Positions 35,278 to 48,900 of a stretch of DNA of 64,000 bases are shown in pieces. Origin of the DNA: Bedellia somnulentella (lineage: Eukaryota > Arthropoda > Insecta > Lepidoptera > Bedelliidae); the NCBI GenBank assembly GCA_963576735.1, contig OY755177.1:9176001-9240000 (forward strand), written 5' to 3'. The position numbers and the translations under genes were made by a program. The notes below the pieces were generated by a model. It ran no database searches, was not told the DNA's origin, and was given only the letters and a program-made list of their open reading frames with translations. Positions within the stretch are counted from its first letter, which is position 1; each line of letters begins with the position of its first letter.

Positions 35278-35590
35278 TTAGTTTCGACGGTAAGACAATT
35301 AATAACAATATATTTATCTTCATAGTTTTATCTTTGTTCTATTGGAGCAAAATTTCATCTATCTTGCTACTATATCATTAGCAACTGCACTTTTTCATGA
35401 CGTCTAATGTCCTCAAGATGCAGAATCTTAATGTAAGATTTAAATTTTAGGCTGCTTATCCACCGGAGAAGTGCGAGGCTAATATGTTTTTAAATAAACA
35501 ATAAAATTGCTTCATTTACCTGTATTATCAGGATGCTGAGCAAGAGTATGTAAATGAAGTAAATAAAGAAGAAATAGGTTCTTTAAAAAT
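35278..35590 (+). other. Start of tropomodulin 3' UTR
   Basis: Follows the TAA at 35275-35277. The end of the transcript cannot be fixed; several AATAAA-like motifs occur up to about 38200. Confidence 0.35.
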
Positions 35591-35835
35591 TTTGCTGTGT
35601 GTGTCGGCTTAGAATAGCACTACCCCATTTCTTCCGGTGGGTGTACGTAAGAGGCGACTAACGGTTTTGGGGCTTTTTAAGGGATTTCTGGGCGATTCAG
35701 TTGGAGGCCCATCACCAATAACCTTTATTTTACCATCTTTTCCCCACGCAACTTCCAAAAGTGGCTGAGGAATTTCTAATTCCTTAGCTCTGGCTACCCC
35801 TTCTAGGGCTTTATAGCCGTGAGTATACGTATGTA
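35591..35835 (+). mobile_element. ATGT-tailed retroposon with target duplication
   Basis: Flanked by GGTTCTTTAAAAAT (35577-35590) and GGTTCTTCAAAAAT (35836-35849), one mismatch in 14. Confidence 0.85.
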
Positions 35836-35849
35836 GGTTCTTCAAAAAT

Positions 35850-38800
35850 GCATTAACCTCACTCATCTCTGGTGGTATTGCAACCTAATAGTACCAAATA
35901 GTTATCAAGACATCCTATGTAGGACCATATTGGGGATTCAGAATAGTTAAAAGTATTGTTATTCGTTCATATAAGGTTCATATTGTTTTCTGCATCGAAA
36001 ATTTCGAAAGGTCAGCACATACTTGATTTGTATTAAATGTTGCATGAGCCCATATGTTTGCATTTATGTTATGTGAATATTGTTGAATCCCATTGAAACC
36101 AGTCATATTTGATCACCTGTTTTATATCTTTATTGTTTTATTTTAAAAAGCCATTAAATACATTAAAAAAGAAGGGATTCTTCACCTCAAACATGATCAT
36201 AAATATAATTATGTATTAATTGATGTAGTTATGTATAATTCTCATATTATTTGGAGTCCAAAATTATACAACAGTGTTTAGTTTGTTACAAATAGTTCCA
36301 TTCTTCATTTTGTTAGTCAATAAATTAATACATGCATATTGAATCGTTACATTATAGTATAAAATTTCCTAAATTGGCGAAATTGCTGAAAAATATTCGG
36401 TAGATACCGCCAATAACAAAAAAAAAATCCTTAAAATAAATGTCAACATGAACTATAAACAGTTTAGAAAGTTGAAATTTACACTATTCAGTTCAGTTAG
36501 TAGTAGAACAGTATTTTTCTGTACCGCCGAATCACACTAGTCAACTTATTATCACGGAAACAAATAGACCTTCTCATTACTTTATGTAAGTAAACATTAA
36601 AGTCTACATCACATTTATTTGCTAAACAAAGTATACTTTCAAAGAATCTAACCTTCATTTTCAACCACAAAACACCAAAATGAGAAAATTTAATTGTGCA
36701 AAAAACTAAACTAATGTTGACATAAAATAATGAATATGTCGGCAGGTGGGCGAATCCGTCGGCTGACTCGATTCACCCGCAGTCGCAGCTATCTCGTGGG
36801 CTGGATATAACCGCTTCAACGCTATCTGCGAATACCTCTGCCTACCCCTTGCACTTTACTGTCGTTATTATATTACCATTACAACCGCGGTATGGGCTGT
36901 GCAATTCGGTACTGTTTCTAGACAAGGGTGAAATTGTTATGTTGACGATATTACCGGAAATGTATAAACTCTAGGAATCGTTTACGATACCAAGGATAAT
37001 ACTATTTAGGGAATGTATGACACAAAGATTTTACTCACTTATAAAAAACTACAAACTACCGAATTGCAATGCCGATAACGGGGTGTAATAATCACCCTAT
37101 TTCCGCATCTACTATTACAACTACGAATAAAGTAGTCATTGTAATGTAATTAATTGCTTTTATACCTTTTTGAATTAAATAAACTTGCAGAAAAAAGTAG
37201 TTCGCTTTTTGTGTAATTATACTCAATCGATGTAACTTTTACGCAATTTTATCAATGTCTTACCGATTTCTATTTAAATATTTCCAATGTATAAAATGAT
37301 AGCGACAGACTCTTCGCAGAACAGATATGTGTGACTGTTTCGAATGTTGTGGAGAAACAAGAATTGTGCTTTTATACCAGTATATCAGTTGATTGGATCA
37401 GAATTTTCACGGTTCCAACATTTACATCTTTCAACGACTATGAGGCTACAATTCTTATTTCAAGTGTCTAGACTACTTTAATATTAATTATTATTTTAGT
37501 GTGCTAATAATCTTTTTAATTTTATATTCGACTAGAAGTGTAATATATTCTTAATAACGATGACATTCCATTAATACGAAGCATGGATCTCTACTGCGTA
37601 TGTTCGTAGTTTGACCATAGTTGGTGAAACCAGGGAGGTGGTATGTCACACATGTATAGATAGCAATCAATGACTGAAGTCAGACAAGAAATTCATGATC
37701 CGTATCAATGGAATATTTCAAATAAGCACCAGGATTTGACATTTCTTTCTTTAATATTAAGATTTTACCTCGTTACAAAGCACAAGTTGTATGGAGGCTC
37801 GACTTTCAGAATGTTTGTATTAGCCTGCTGCTTTTTTGAAAATACTAAGAAATAGCTTGATGAAATTGTAATTTGTATATTTGTTAGTAAACTGGAGGAA
37901 CTAAGTGTCCATAATATTGTGATAAAACATCATATTTTCCATTAAAACTGCTTTGTTTTTTTGTCTTATAGAATCAAATTAAGAGAGATTATTTGTATAT
38001 GAATTACTTCGTAGATTTTAAAATGTAATATTTTATTTTATAATGGATTTATTTTATTTTTTCTTTTAAAATTCATTTAATGTTTTGTTATGGTCCATGA
38101 ATATAATTTTAATGAATTCAACGAACCGACTGTTAGAGTCAGCCAGTTTTGTAGTTTGTGAAGAATGTATAAAAAAAAAACAAATAAATATTTCATAAAC
38201 AGTGACTGTTTTATTTGCACCCATTACAAGATTACAATTACTACACGATTTTTGTTACTTTGTACAGATCAGAACATTTTTCTGTTGAAAGTAACACATT
38301 CAATAATAGATAACTTGATCTACTTATTCCTAATCATCTATAGTATGTTTATCATTCGGCGGGTCTAAGTACAAGCAATACACTATTATTGAAACTGGAA
38401 GACAAGCACTGATAACATTTTATAAACCTATTTTTCCTTTATACATACTAGAGATCAAACAAGATACACTATTCGAAAAAACATTATTAGTAAAACTGTT
38501 AACATTAGAATAAATTTCATATTATTGTCACTAGCACAAAGACATTACCAGGTATTTTTTTAATAATCACATTCATCAGCATCGTACAATTCATACATCT
38601 TTAGATATTTTCTTAAATCAAACACATCACCGACCAGTCATATTCCTCGAGTAAAAGTTCGGTCAATTTTATACGTTTAGAAAACAATTAATGCGACTTT
38701 GCCTTGCTGGACGTAAGCTCTCAAAAAGATAAGCACAATTCAGAGTCCTACTCCTGTAACCTTCACCAATCTGTATCCGTAAAATAATTACTAATCACAC

Positions 38801-38979
38801 AACATTTGGGCGAATTATGAACCTCCCCATTTTTGTAGTCTTATCAAAAGCAGATATATCCTCATCATCATTATTGGGATTTATAATCATCTCAAACTTT
38901 AGCTTCATGTATGGGCTTAGCTTAGTTGGGCTGCACATTTTAGCTGACGGATCATTTTATATGACATATGAATTACAGG
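35850..38979. other. Tropomodulin 3' region and intergenic DNA
   Basis: No coding exon recognised. AT-rich with T-rich and poly-A stretches (for example 38165-38185). Confidence 0.35.
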
Positions 38980-38992
38980 ATGGCAGAATTAC

Positions 38993-39246
38993 ATACATAC
39001 ATACATACATATACTCACGGCTATAAATCCCTAGAAGGGGTAGCCAGAGCTAAGGAATTACAAATTCCTCAGCCACTTTTGGAAGTTGAGTGGGGAAAAG
39101 ATGGTAGAATAAAGGTTGTTGGTGATGAGTCTCCAACCGCATCGCCCAAAAATCCCTTAAAAGCCCCAATACCGTTAGTCGCCTCTTACGTACACCCACC
39201 GGAAGAAATGGGGTAGTGCTATTCTATGCCGACACTACACAGCAAA
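38993..39246 (-). mobile_element. ATGT-tailed retroposon with perfect target duplication
   Basis: Complete 254-bp minus-strand copy flanked by ATGGCAGAATTAC at 38980-38992 and 39247-39259. Confidence 0.88.
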
Positions 39247-39281
39247 ATGGCAGAATTACCTTCCTAAAAACGTATATATTC

Positions 39282-39650
39282 GACCGTGATAGCCCAGTGG
39301 GTAGAACACTTGGTTATCGTGCAAGCGACTAGTGTTCGAATCCTGGGTCGGGCCTACACCAATTTGTCTTTTCTAAAGACATATGTGTGGTTAATTTATC
39401 ATGGTTGTTAACGGTGAGGGAAAACATCGTGAGGAAACCCACATGGCTGAGTTGTACTTAGTCATGTGACAGTGTATTCGTACAAAACGGCGATAGGCCT
39501 GTCCCCTATCACGTGAATACACTGTCCATGCAAAACGTGGGTACTCTGAACACCAGGTGACAAAGTCACATGATGTTCAGAAGTATTAGTACCTCTGCAA
39601 ACCCCTTCGGGGATATTCGGCGTGAACGTTTATGTTATGTTATATGTTAT
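39282..39650 (+). mobile_element. tRNA-derived SINE, complete, with target duplication
   Basis: Flanked by GTATATATTC (39272-39281, 39651-39660). Head GTGATAGCCCAGTGGGTAGA (A box), B-box-like GTTCGAATCC, body with TTTGTCTTTTCTAAAGACAT and CACGTGAATACACTGTCC, and tail GTTTATGTTATGTTATATGT. Confidence 0.88.
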
Positions 39651-39660
39651 GTATATATTC

Positions 39661-42549
39661 AAAACAAATGCTTATAAGACATAGGTTTTACCCGGTATTT
39701 GTTAACATTCTAGTAACGACTAATGAAATCTCTTGAGGTACCCAGGCTATACCTGACAGGGATTATTGTAAAAACAACACTGGAATCCGAATGTAGGGAG
39801 TGTTAAGTTGAATTCTTAAGCAGTTAATATACTTCGGCCAATGTGAGGATGATGAAGTGTTATAACTGTTGCAGTATTTCCACATAAATCTATATGTTAC
39901 GTACTAGCTATTTATTATCCGTAGGATTGCTATCGATTTAATGGTTGGATCTTATCATTCTACTTTATCCATCTCGCTTGCACTTAAGTTGGGAGCTCAC
40001 ATATTTAAATCGCCAACGATAACTTCATCCGTATCTCTTCTAACCTCTATCAAGTTATATATCTGTCGCGAATGTATAAAACAAAGATTCGGATTTTGCC
40101 AAGTTATACGTGGTGACATTTAACGAATCCAACGATACTTTAGTAGTTGTCGTTTGTTTCATCGACTAGTAAGTACCATAATTCTTCACACTAATATATT
40201 TTTAAAGTAGTTAGAAGAAGTACGAACGAAATTATCGTTGTTGGTTTGAAGAGTAGACCTGCGCGCTGCAAATCTAAAGATCCTTTCACACGTACCAGTC
40301 ACCTGTGAACACTGAAACCTAGGTATACCGTATATGTATGAAACTATGCCGGCACGTGTAAAAGCTATAGAACATGACCACATATTTCACAGTTAACATA
40401 AAGACTAAGTTCATAGCATGCCTATTGAAATGACTGATCGGCGATACTAAGGATGACGTAGGCGCGTTCTTGTATAAAAACCAGTATTTGTCATTTTATT
40501 CGTAAAAAGACCATACAGGTAGTTCATTAAAATGATCTTAATTTTAAATTTGACTTGAGCATGTACTAGACAAAAATACTTGAAATATGCAACTTTTTAT
40601 TATAATAGGATTGGCCTGAATAGTATGCCAAGAAAACTGTCAAGTCAACACGAATAATAGACATAAGACAAATAAGGATATGAATTCATCTATTTATTAT
40701 ATAATTACATAAGAAAAAAAAAAACACACTAAAATTATGCTGTTTCATTAAATCATTAACTACAGTACCGTGTAATGTAATGTAATGTAAATATTAAATA
40801 TTAAATCATCAGTAAATACATACCTACATATTCTGTAAATATAAATAATATAATAAATATTCAGTAAAGTATATATATTAGAGCAATAAAAAAACTGGGC
40901 CAACCATACTACATTATAATAATTTTAAAAATAATTAAAATGTTTGAATCTGTTATTCTGTCAAGGTATTTTAATTTTAAAACTCATAAAATTTATACAC
41001 AACTTAATATCTTAACATATTAATATACAAACACAGATTAATAAATGATTGAATTGATGCGATCCAAAGCCATAACATATCAACTATTGTTATAAATAAA
41101 ATTAATGGCACTTTATTGAAATTGAATTTCAATGGTTATTTAAGTACAAACAATATCAGTCGTTTAATATTGATTATGATAACTAACGAAGCTCAAAAAA
41201 ATGTAATTAAATGTAATAAACAAAACTAATATAATTAATATTTTATTTAAAAACGAATTTATTATAATTTAAAATTGTGGTCCGAAACGAGCATTAATCA
41301 CGACAATGATACAATAATAAAGTTTAAATAAAGATCGTGCTATAAAACTGATTACGGCTACATCAGCATTAACAAAGGTTTTGGACCGACTCAAAAACCA
41401 CATTTAAACACTTTATGCTTTTTGTGTTTCGGGCGGAAATTATTCATTTGTATATTCTTTTTCTACTTCAATTTTTATTCTTTATAATTAAAGTTTTACT
41501 GTAGCTTACTATGCTATTGTAATAAACCTACCTCTCTCTAATTTCTTGTAGTTCTTGCAAAAGCATATGAATTAGTATGCTAATATAATGTCTATTCCTC
41601 GCATTTTCCAATCATAATTGTAGCATAAGATTATGCAGGAAATTATTGACATTATTATTTTTTTGCATAAAAGACAATATGACAACGTTTCTTTTATTAA
41701 AGATGCCATAAGTATTTAATAAAATAAATGGCCAAGTGCGAGTTGCAGTAGCCCATTGGGATTTTTAGTAGCAAATATGGATAAGGGACATATACTGACT
41801 CGCAAGTAATATTTGTAAGCATTAATTTAGATGCCAGAATAGCATTTTATGTAAATTATATTTGTATATTTGCAGTTCAAAAACTCCTGAAGATATTTAA
41901 CCATATTTGCAACTATTTTAAGTAGCAAGTAGCGGATATTTCTTTGGTTCTAAAGCTCTTAAATGTATTGCAGATTCATTTACTAATTTATAATAAAAAT
42001 AAAAAAAATATTAAAATTTTCGAGACATGATCATTTAAAAGTGATATACTTCGATCATGTATACCAAAGATGCCGCACTCCATACAAATTCAACGCACAA
42101 AAGTGGACCGCGAGAATAACAGACTGTTTGACAATTAATTATTTATTTTTCTTCAATTATCGACCTTACCGCATTTTCTTAAGACCTATTATTTATTGCA
42201 AGATCTAGCACGCGACTGACAGTGAAACAGTGCTTACCATATAAAAAAGCACTGTTTGGCCGGACCGTTTTTCGAGCTTTGTTGGTGTATCTTTGGTATA
42301 TATAATAGAAGGTGATATAACACAAAATGTACAAAAAAATGCATTACTATAAATTAAAACATTAAACAAAGACTAGGATATAACTACAACTAGCACTGTC
42401 CAGTCAATTGACTGCATTCACTAAGCTGCCTATTTGCAAATCATATTAAATCAAACCTTGATGCAAACACAAATTATCTATAAAACTATAAATACTTTCC
42501 TACAACATAAGTACTTAACCGACATAAAATTACCATAATGCGCAATACA
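39661..42549. other. Intergenic / GGPP synthase 3' region
   Basis: Very AT-rich, with a GTAATGTAATGTAATGTAA run at about 40770. The distal 3' UTR of the GGPP synthase gene probably lies in 40700-42909, but no poly(A) site stands out. Confidence 0.35.
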
Positions 42550-42688
42550 CACTGAGCGGGCCGCCGACATTATGTCGCCCACTTTTTGTAGGCGGCCTAG
42601 TTTTCATACATAGGTTAGCCCAAATTTTTTCAACACAAGCCGCCGGGTAGTTCGGCCGGTCAATGTCGGTGGCCCGGCGGGCTCAGTG
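42550..42688. mobile_element. GC-rich MITE with inverted ends
   Basis: Left end CACTGAGCGGGCCGCCGACA, right end TGTCGGTGGCCCGGCGGGCT then CAGTG, inverse with few mismatches; 139 bp, no ORF. Its GC content is unlike the AT-rich surroundings. Confidence 0.65.
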
Positions 42689-42909
42689 AATGATGCGTTT
42701 AATGCAGAGCTCAACAAATACACAATTCCTTCGTTATAAAAGCTTTAAATGCTTAGATTGGTCGCGAAATTTTGTTAATATCTATACATCAGCTTATCAG
42801 TTTTGACATGGCAGTGAAGTTGAAATAATAACTTATTATTATTTTTAGTCTTATAGATGATATTGACAATTCTGATTTGCGATATATAGAACCTTATAAC
42901 TCCAGGACC

Positions 42910-42999
42910 TTAGATTCCATTGTCCACGGAATCTCTTTGCCAGTTCAGAAGTTCATCTAAAAGTGCATCCAAGTGCGGATTTCCTCCCAAGCGAGCGAC
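42910..42999 (-). CDS. GGPS1: GGPP synthase coding exon 8 (terminal)
   Basis: Acceptor [27 protein letters not shown] then QRDSVDNGI and TAA. Confidence 0.93.
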   Translation of the reverse strand, partial: VARLGGNPHLDALLDELLNWQRDSVDNGI

Positions 43000-45900
43000 C
43001 TGTCAAGGCGATTTATACAATCATGAAACTTTTCTGCATAATACATTTTAAACGTAGAGTTTTGCACTGAGCGCAAAGTGACATTTAAACACAGGAACCC
43101 ATTAATTTATCCTATAAGCGAGGGGCATAATCTACGTTTTTTTCAACCTCCATCTACCAATTGATACTTTTGATAAAATATTTTTAAGCAAATAATGGGT
43201 AGTGACGGAACTTGCTCTCTTTCCAAAAGATTGTCCTGTAGAACCCTAAGTCGCCTCACTTAGGATTCTAGGGCTTTTGAGTAATTATTGAGTGTTGTGA
43301 ATGTTGCTGGACCCATCACCAACCAACCTTTCTTTTATAATATTTTCCCCATTTATCTTTTAACACTGTGGCTAATGTCTCTGTCTACCACTTTTTGGGA
43401 TTGTGAGTACATGTATAAATGTAACCAAACACAGTAAGGATAATTACCTCTGCTCTAGCCTCCGTATCGAGTTGTTTCAAAGTCTCGCGCGTGTATTTGA
43501 AGCTGCCCAGTTTCTCCAACAACGATATGCAATATCTCTTCACTTCCACGTCTCGAGTGCGCTGTCTCAATATATCTGCATTTCTTGTTAAGAAACTTTA
43601 TCATATTATTAACCTTAATTGATAAAACAATGATAGATCAGTATAAATGGCATTTCATTTTTGAACGCAGAAATGTGATCGTTTTATGGACAAAGTTATT
43701 AGATTCAATAATAAAATTATACATCTTAAAATGTAAAAACACATAAATGACGATTAAAACTAACAAAAAAATCAATTATTTCCTTTGCCATCTGTTACGA
43801 CAATAGCTGCATACCAATAAGGATTGATATCTGAGTAATAATTTAACAATATACAACTCCATATTCTCGATAATGTACGCATCGTTTCGCCAATGGGAAA
43901 AGATAAAAAAGTACAATATGGAATTGACAAGAAGTAGAGTACAAAAGTGGAATTGGTCTATTTTATACGCACGTGTGTGTTTAGGTGATAAAACACGTAT
44001 ACACATTAACACAAAGACACTCTTTGTGTAGTGTAAATTTGTTGCGTGTTTTATCATTGTTTACCTGTAATAGAACGACTAAATTTAATTTCATATGAAA
44101 TAAATATTGTAAAAGGATACGAAGCACTTGTTTGTCCCCCTCCTGGTTTCTTATAGCGTGGATGATTGGGAAACTGAATTTGCCCTCCGTTAAGTCCTCA
44201 CAAAAGCTTTTATTCTCTGCATACTGGAAGAATATGAATAATAACTAATGTCGTCTTATAAACAATTTGTGGTTAAACCATTAACTATGAAGCGATAAAG
44301 GGTTAATAACTCTTCTTCATTAAATATATAAAAAAATGCAATTGTTATTTTTTATAGTCAAGCATAAATCATTAAAATCACGATTAATCTTCCATCTATC
44401 TTTCGTGTTGTCACACAATTTATTTGATAATAATAAAGGATATTGTAACGCTAACTTATGGTACCAATCCCAACACTTATTGTACGTACCTCTCTTTTAG
44501 ATAGGTTACAGTAATCATCTCTTATTTGGAAATAGAGCCCCAAAATAGCGGACAGTTTGTTGAAGTCAGATTTATTTTCGCTAAACAACTGCATCAGACG
44601 GATTGCCAACATGAACAACCCACCAGTCTCTGAAAAGCACAAAAATAATATAATTGCCTATTTTACTTATATATAACGTCAGATAAATGTTTAAAATGTG
44701 GTGGGCCATCAAATAATTTAAGACTATCATTAAATTTCGCTTTACTTTATAATAATACAATGTAATATAATGTAAAATTATGTGATCGTGTGAGGAGTGA
44801 TGTGATTCGTGAAAGGTGAGGTGTAAAAATGTTATTGTAAGAAAGGTAGAAAAAGGAATGTTGAGATGGTTTGGGCATATAGAGAGGATGGATGACAGTA
44901 AATTAGTGAAAGAGATGTATAGGGCCAATGTGGAAGGTAATGCTAGTAGAGGACGACCTCGGAGGACACATTTGGATCAAATAGGAAATGTGCTTAAAAA
45001 GGCAGGTGTCCGAAGTATGAAGAATAAAAGAGCATGTATGAAACGATTGATGGATATGAACGAAGCCAGAGGAGTTTGCCAGGATCGTACAAAGTCACGA
45101 TCGATAGTCTCTGCCTACCCCAATGGGAACTAACGGCGTAAGAATATGTATATATGTAAATATATTATTTACATTCCGCACTGGTGGAAAAAACTAATAA
45201 AAATAACATAACATAAACGTTCACGCCGTTTTATCCCCGAAGGGGTTGGCAGAGGTACCAATACTCCTGAACTCACATGGCAAGCGCCATCTAGTTTCCA
45301 GAGAAGGTACCCACGTTTTGCTTAGACAGTGTACTCACGTGATAGGGGGCAGGCCTATCGCCGTTTTGTACGAATACACTGTCACATGACTAAGTACAAC
45401 TCAGCCATGTGAGTTTCCTCACGATGTTTTCCCTCACCGTTAGCAACCATGATAAATTAACCACACATATGACTTTAGAAAAGACAAATTGGTGTAGGCC
45501 CGTCCCAGGATTGGAACTCACGCCCTTCTGTTTTTCGGGCGGGTGTTCTTACCCACTGGAGTATCATGTCATTATGTGTGTCATATTATCATGTTAATAA
45601 AAATATAGTTTATTAAAACTAAAAAACACGCTTTTAAAGCACATCAAACTAAAAAGTGAAATCCTAATATAAGCTGAAAACGGTAATGAACAAAAATTCT
45701 GGTAATATTGTGCAAAAGCGTGGAGCGCTCTGTACCATACTTTTCGTCTATCGAGCGCCCCACGCTTTTTCACAATAATACCAGTATTTTTTGTTCATTA
45801 CTTGTTCAGCTTATATTAGGAATTATTTTTTACTTTTTAGTTTGATGCGCTTAAAAAGCGTGTTTTTTAGTTTTAATAAACTATATTTTTATTAGTTTTT

Positions 45901-48900
45901 AATGTAATGAACAAAAAATACTGGTATTATTGTGAAAAAGCGTGGGGCGCTCGATAGACGAAAAGTATGGTACAGAGCGCTCCACGCTTTTGCACAATAT
46001 TACCAGAATTTTTGTTCATTACCGTTTTCAGCTTATATTAGGATTTCACTTTTTAGTTTGATGTGCTTTAAAAGCGTGTTTTTTAGTTTTAATAAACTAT
46101 ATTTTTATTAGTTTTTCCACCAGTGCGGAATGTAAATAATATATTTACATATATACATATTCTTACGCCGTTAGTTCCCATTGGGGTAGGCAGAGACTAT
46201 CGATCGTGACTTTGTACGATCCTGGCAAACTCCTCTGGCTTCGTTCTAAAAACTATTCGTTCGTTTTAAAATCTATACTTATTTTTAACTTTTTAGTACT
46301 GAATCATTCGAAAATATGTAATCCTGGCGACCCTAATCAGGATAATGGGATGAAACTATAAAAATATTATACTGTCCTTGATTCTCGATAAGTGTACAAA
46401 TTTTTATTTAAATCGGTCCGTTTAAAGTGGGTCAAAATCGAGTTTAAAGGAGTCGGTTACACACATACATACAGGTGAAACTAATATAAGCGTGTTAAAA
46501 ATCAGCAAAGTTAGAACGTTTTGTCAATCCATCATTGTATACCATCATTCATCGTCATCATCATATTCTCGTTTGCTGGATTATTAAATAGGCTTTATTC
46601 AATTTTAATGGATGTTATGTTTTATTTTCTATTTTTTATACATTTGACCTCTGTCAGCAATTTTGCTATTGCTAATAATAATAATAGTCGTATGGTTTAG
46701 TTTCGACCTTCTCTTTTCAATAAAAATATATTACATTTGAATATTTGAATTGATACTTCTTATAATAAGTTAAATTAAACATTACACCGCCGACGACGCA
46801 AATACAAGTTTTAATAACACGATATTTGTGTAAAATTACGTAACTTCACAACTAAAATGTTTTTAAAAACTGATTTAAACGGTGCGCCAATTTGTGAAAA
46901 CTATCAAATTCGTTTCCTAAAATATTTTATTATTCATAAATAAAAACGACTTCTTATTTTCCAATTCCAATTCAGACTATTGATGGCTCTAACAACAAAT
47001 CAAAATTATACAAAAGCCGTGATTGATTAGCAAATGGACAACACGACATGATTGAGAAAAACATATAAATAGATTTGGTATTAGACCTGGAAAATTAAGC
47101 TAAATGCTGTGACATGTGGCAGCTTATTTTTGTATCCTTTCTGGACCACAACTCAATAATTTTACAAATATTTTTCATAAACGACGATATGAACAATAAA
47201 TATAAAAAAAACACACATTGTGTGTTAGCAAAATGTATCAAAAGTGGGCGATCTCCTTATTTAGTTTAACATGTACACATTAAAGCGGATCAAATCTTGG
47301 CATTCTGCTTAATAAGTCTTAATTATATTTTCTACCTATAAAATAAATGTTACTTATCAGCAAATATGCGTTTCAAAAATTGTTTACGCTTTTCTAATAA
47401 TAACGTTACATTATGTTTATTGTGCGGAAACTGCTTTATATGCGGAAAAAGTCCTTGACCATTCATGCTAATATAATTCCGTCGAGATAAAACAAATTTA
47501 AATGCAAATAATGTTAATATGCACATATTAAACAAGGCAAACATACTTTTGATAGTCATCTCTTTGTACTCTTCCTCGGAAGGACATTGGAAGTTGTCTC
47601 TCCAGTAAATCTCCATTCCTTGGCCGCGATGTAATTCCAACAGTTGTTCTGTATACACTGCTGTAGCCTAGCACAGATAAAAACCTTGATTTACTTTTCA
47701 TAGTCACCTTTTTTCACTCCCCTTACATGATTACTATGTTAAATAAAATGTTAAAACAAAGTATTATGAACCAAAGTCAGTAAGTTTCTCCTAACAATTA
47801 TTGTAGACACCATTTCTTGATATTTAACTTGATAATTAACCACAATATGACCTGCGAAGACAAAGAGGTTAAAACCCATAAAAAAATAAACCCAAACCTC
47901 CTTTATTCATTTAAAACAGAAAGCTTTACCCTGCTATTAATGTGATAATGAATAATACGTTTTATATCCTTAAAAGAAAGTATAAGAAATTTTAAAAGTA
48001 TAATATAATAACATATCAATACTATTATTAATAAATTACCATAGGATGTCCTAAATTCAATGTTTTCTCCAAGGCAATGATGATCACGTAATTGGCAGCA
48101 TTAATAGTGCTGGCCACACCATAGATGGAATGAGCGACGGGAATACCTCTTCTTAAAATGGAATTATCCTCGATGTCATCAATACTAGAACAAAATATAT
48201 ACTTAAAATGTTATATTTTTTTTTATTTTACCAGACAGGCGAAGGACTTAGTGAGATATTGGTGTCTAATGCCATTGCAAACAATCCTCGCCATTTCTTT
48301 ATTTTACAATTATTGAATCACCATTTTACTGCGGTAAGCACCTGAGGCGATTGCTTTGTCTTTTTAGGGATTGCTGCGTTAAATGTGTTATTGTATGATC
48401 TTCAAGAACTTACATTTCAATTTGAAAACATATTGAGATATTTATAATTATTTTAAGTAACACTTACAGTAAACTAGAATTATGTAACATTTGAACAATT
48501 TCTCCAACAGCATGTAGTTTATCATCTGATATTTTCAGCCAATAGTTGAAAGCACAGGTTAGTTTCTTACGAATTTGTTTCCCAGGCACTTGCTGAATAT
48601 ATGTGTAGGGCTGTAACAATTTCTGGAAATAAAAAGGTTGTTAGAAAAGAGGTTTGAAAGGATCATACAAAAAGGCGATAGTCTCTGCCAACCTCATTGG
48701 GGGCTAACGGCGGAAGAAGAAATAAAAAGTCCCATACACTTGTGTTTTGAGTTGTTTTCAACTGTTTTATTATACTTGAAAATTAATAATCTGACTATAG
48801 ATAGACCTGTTCATCAGATTTTTATATTTTAAACTTATCAACCCATTCCTGTCTTTGAAAATTATATATATCTGTTAGGTCAATAAATTTTGTGAACACG

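Larger units (their letters stand above)
45058..46246. repeat. Nested near-perfect palindrome, about 347-bp arms
   Basis: Left arm 45058-45205 plus 45606-45800 (split by a SINE) is the inverse of the right arm 45901-46246 with only one or two differences seen. The spacer 45801-45900 is itself another inverted copy of part of the arm. The outer third of each arm is LINE 3' end. Confidence 0.9.

Noticed and set aside
44581..44928. 115-codon minus-strand ORF beginning in the GGPP synthase intron
   Set aside because: Its real part is only the shadow of exon 5 in another frame; the rest is T-rich intron.
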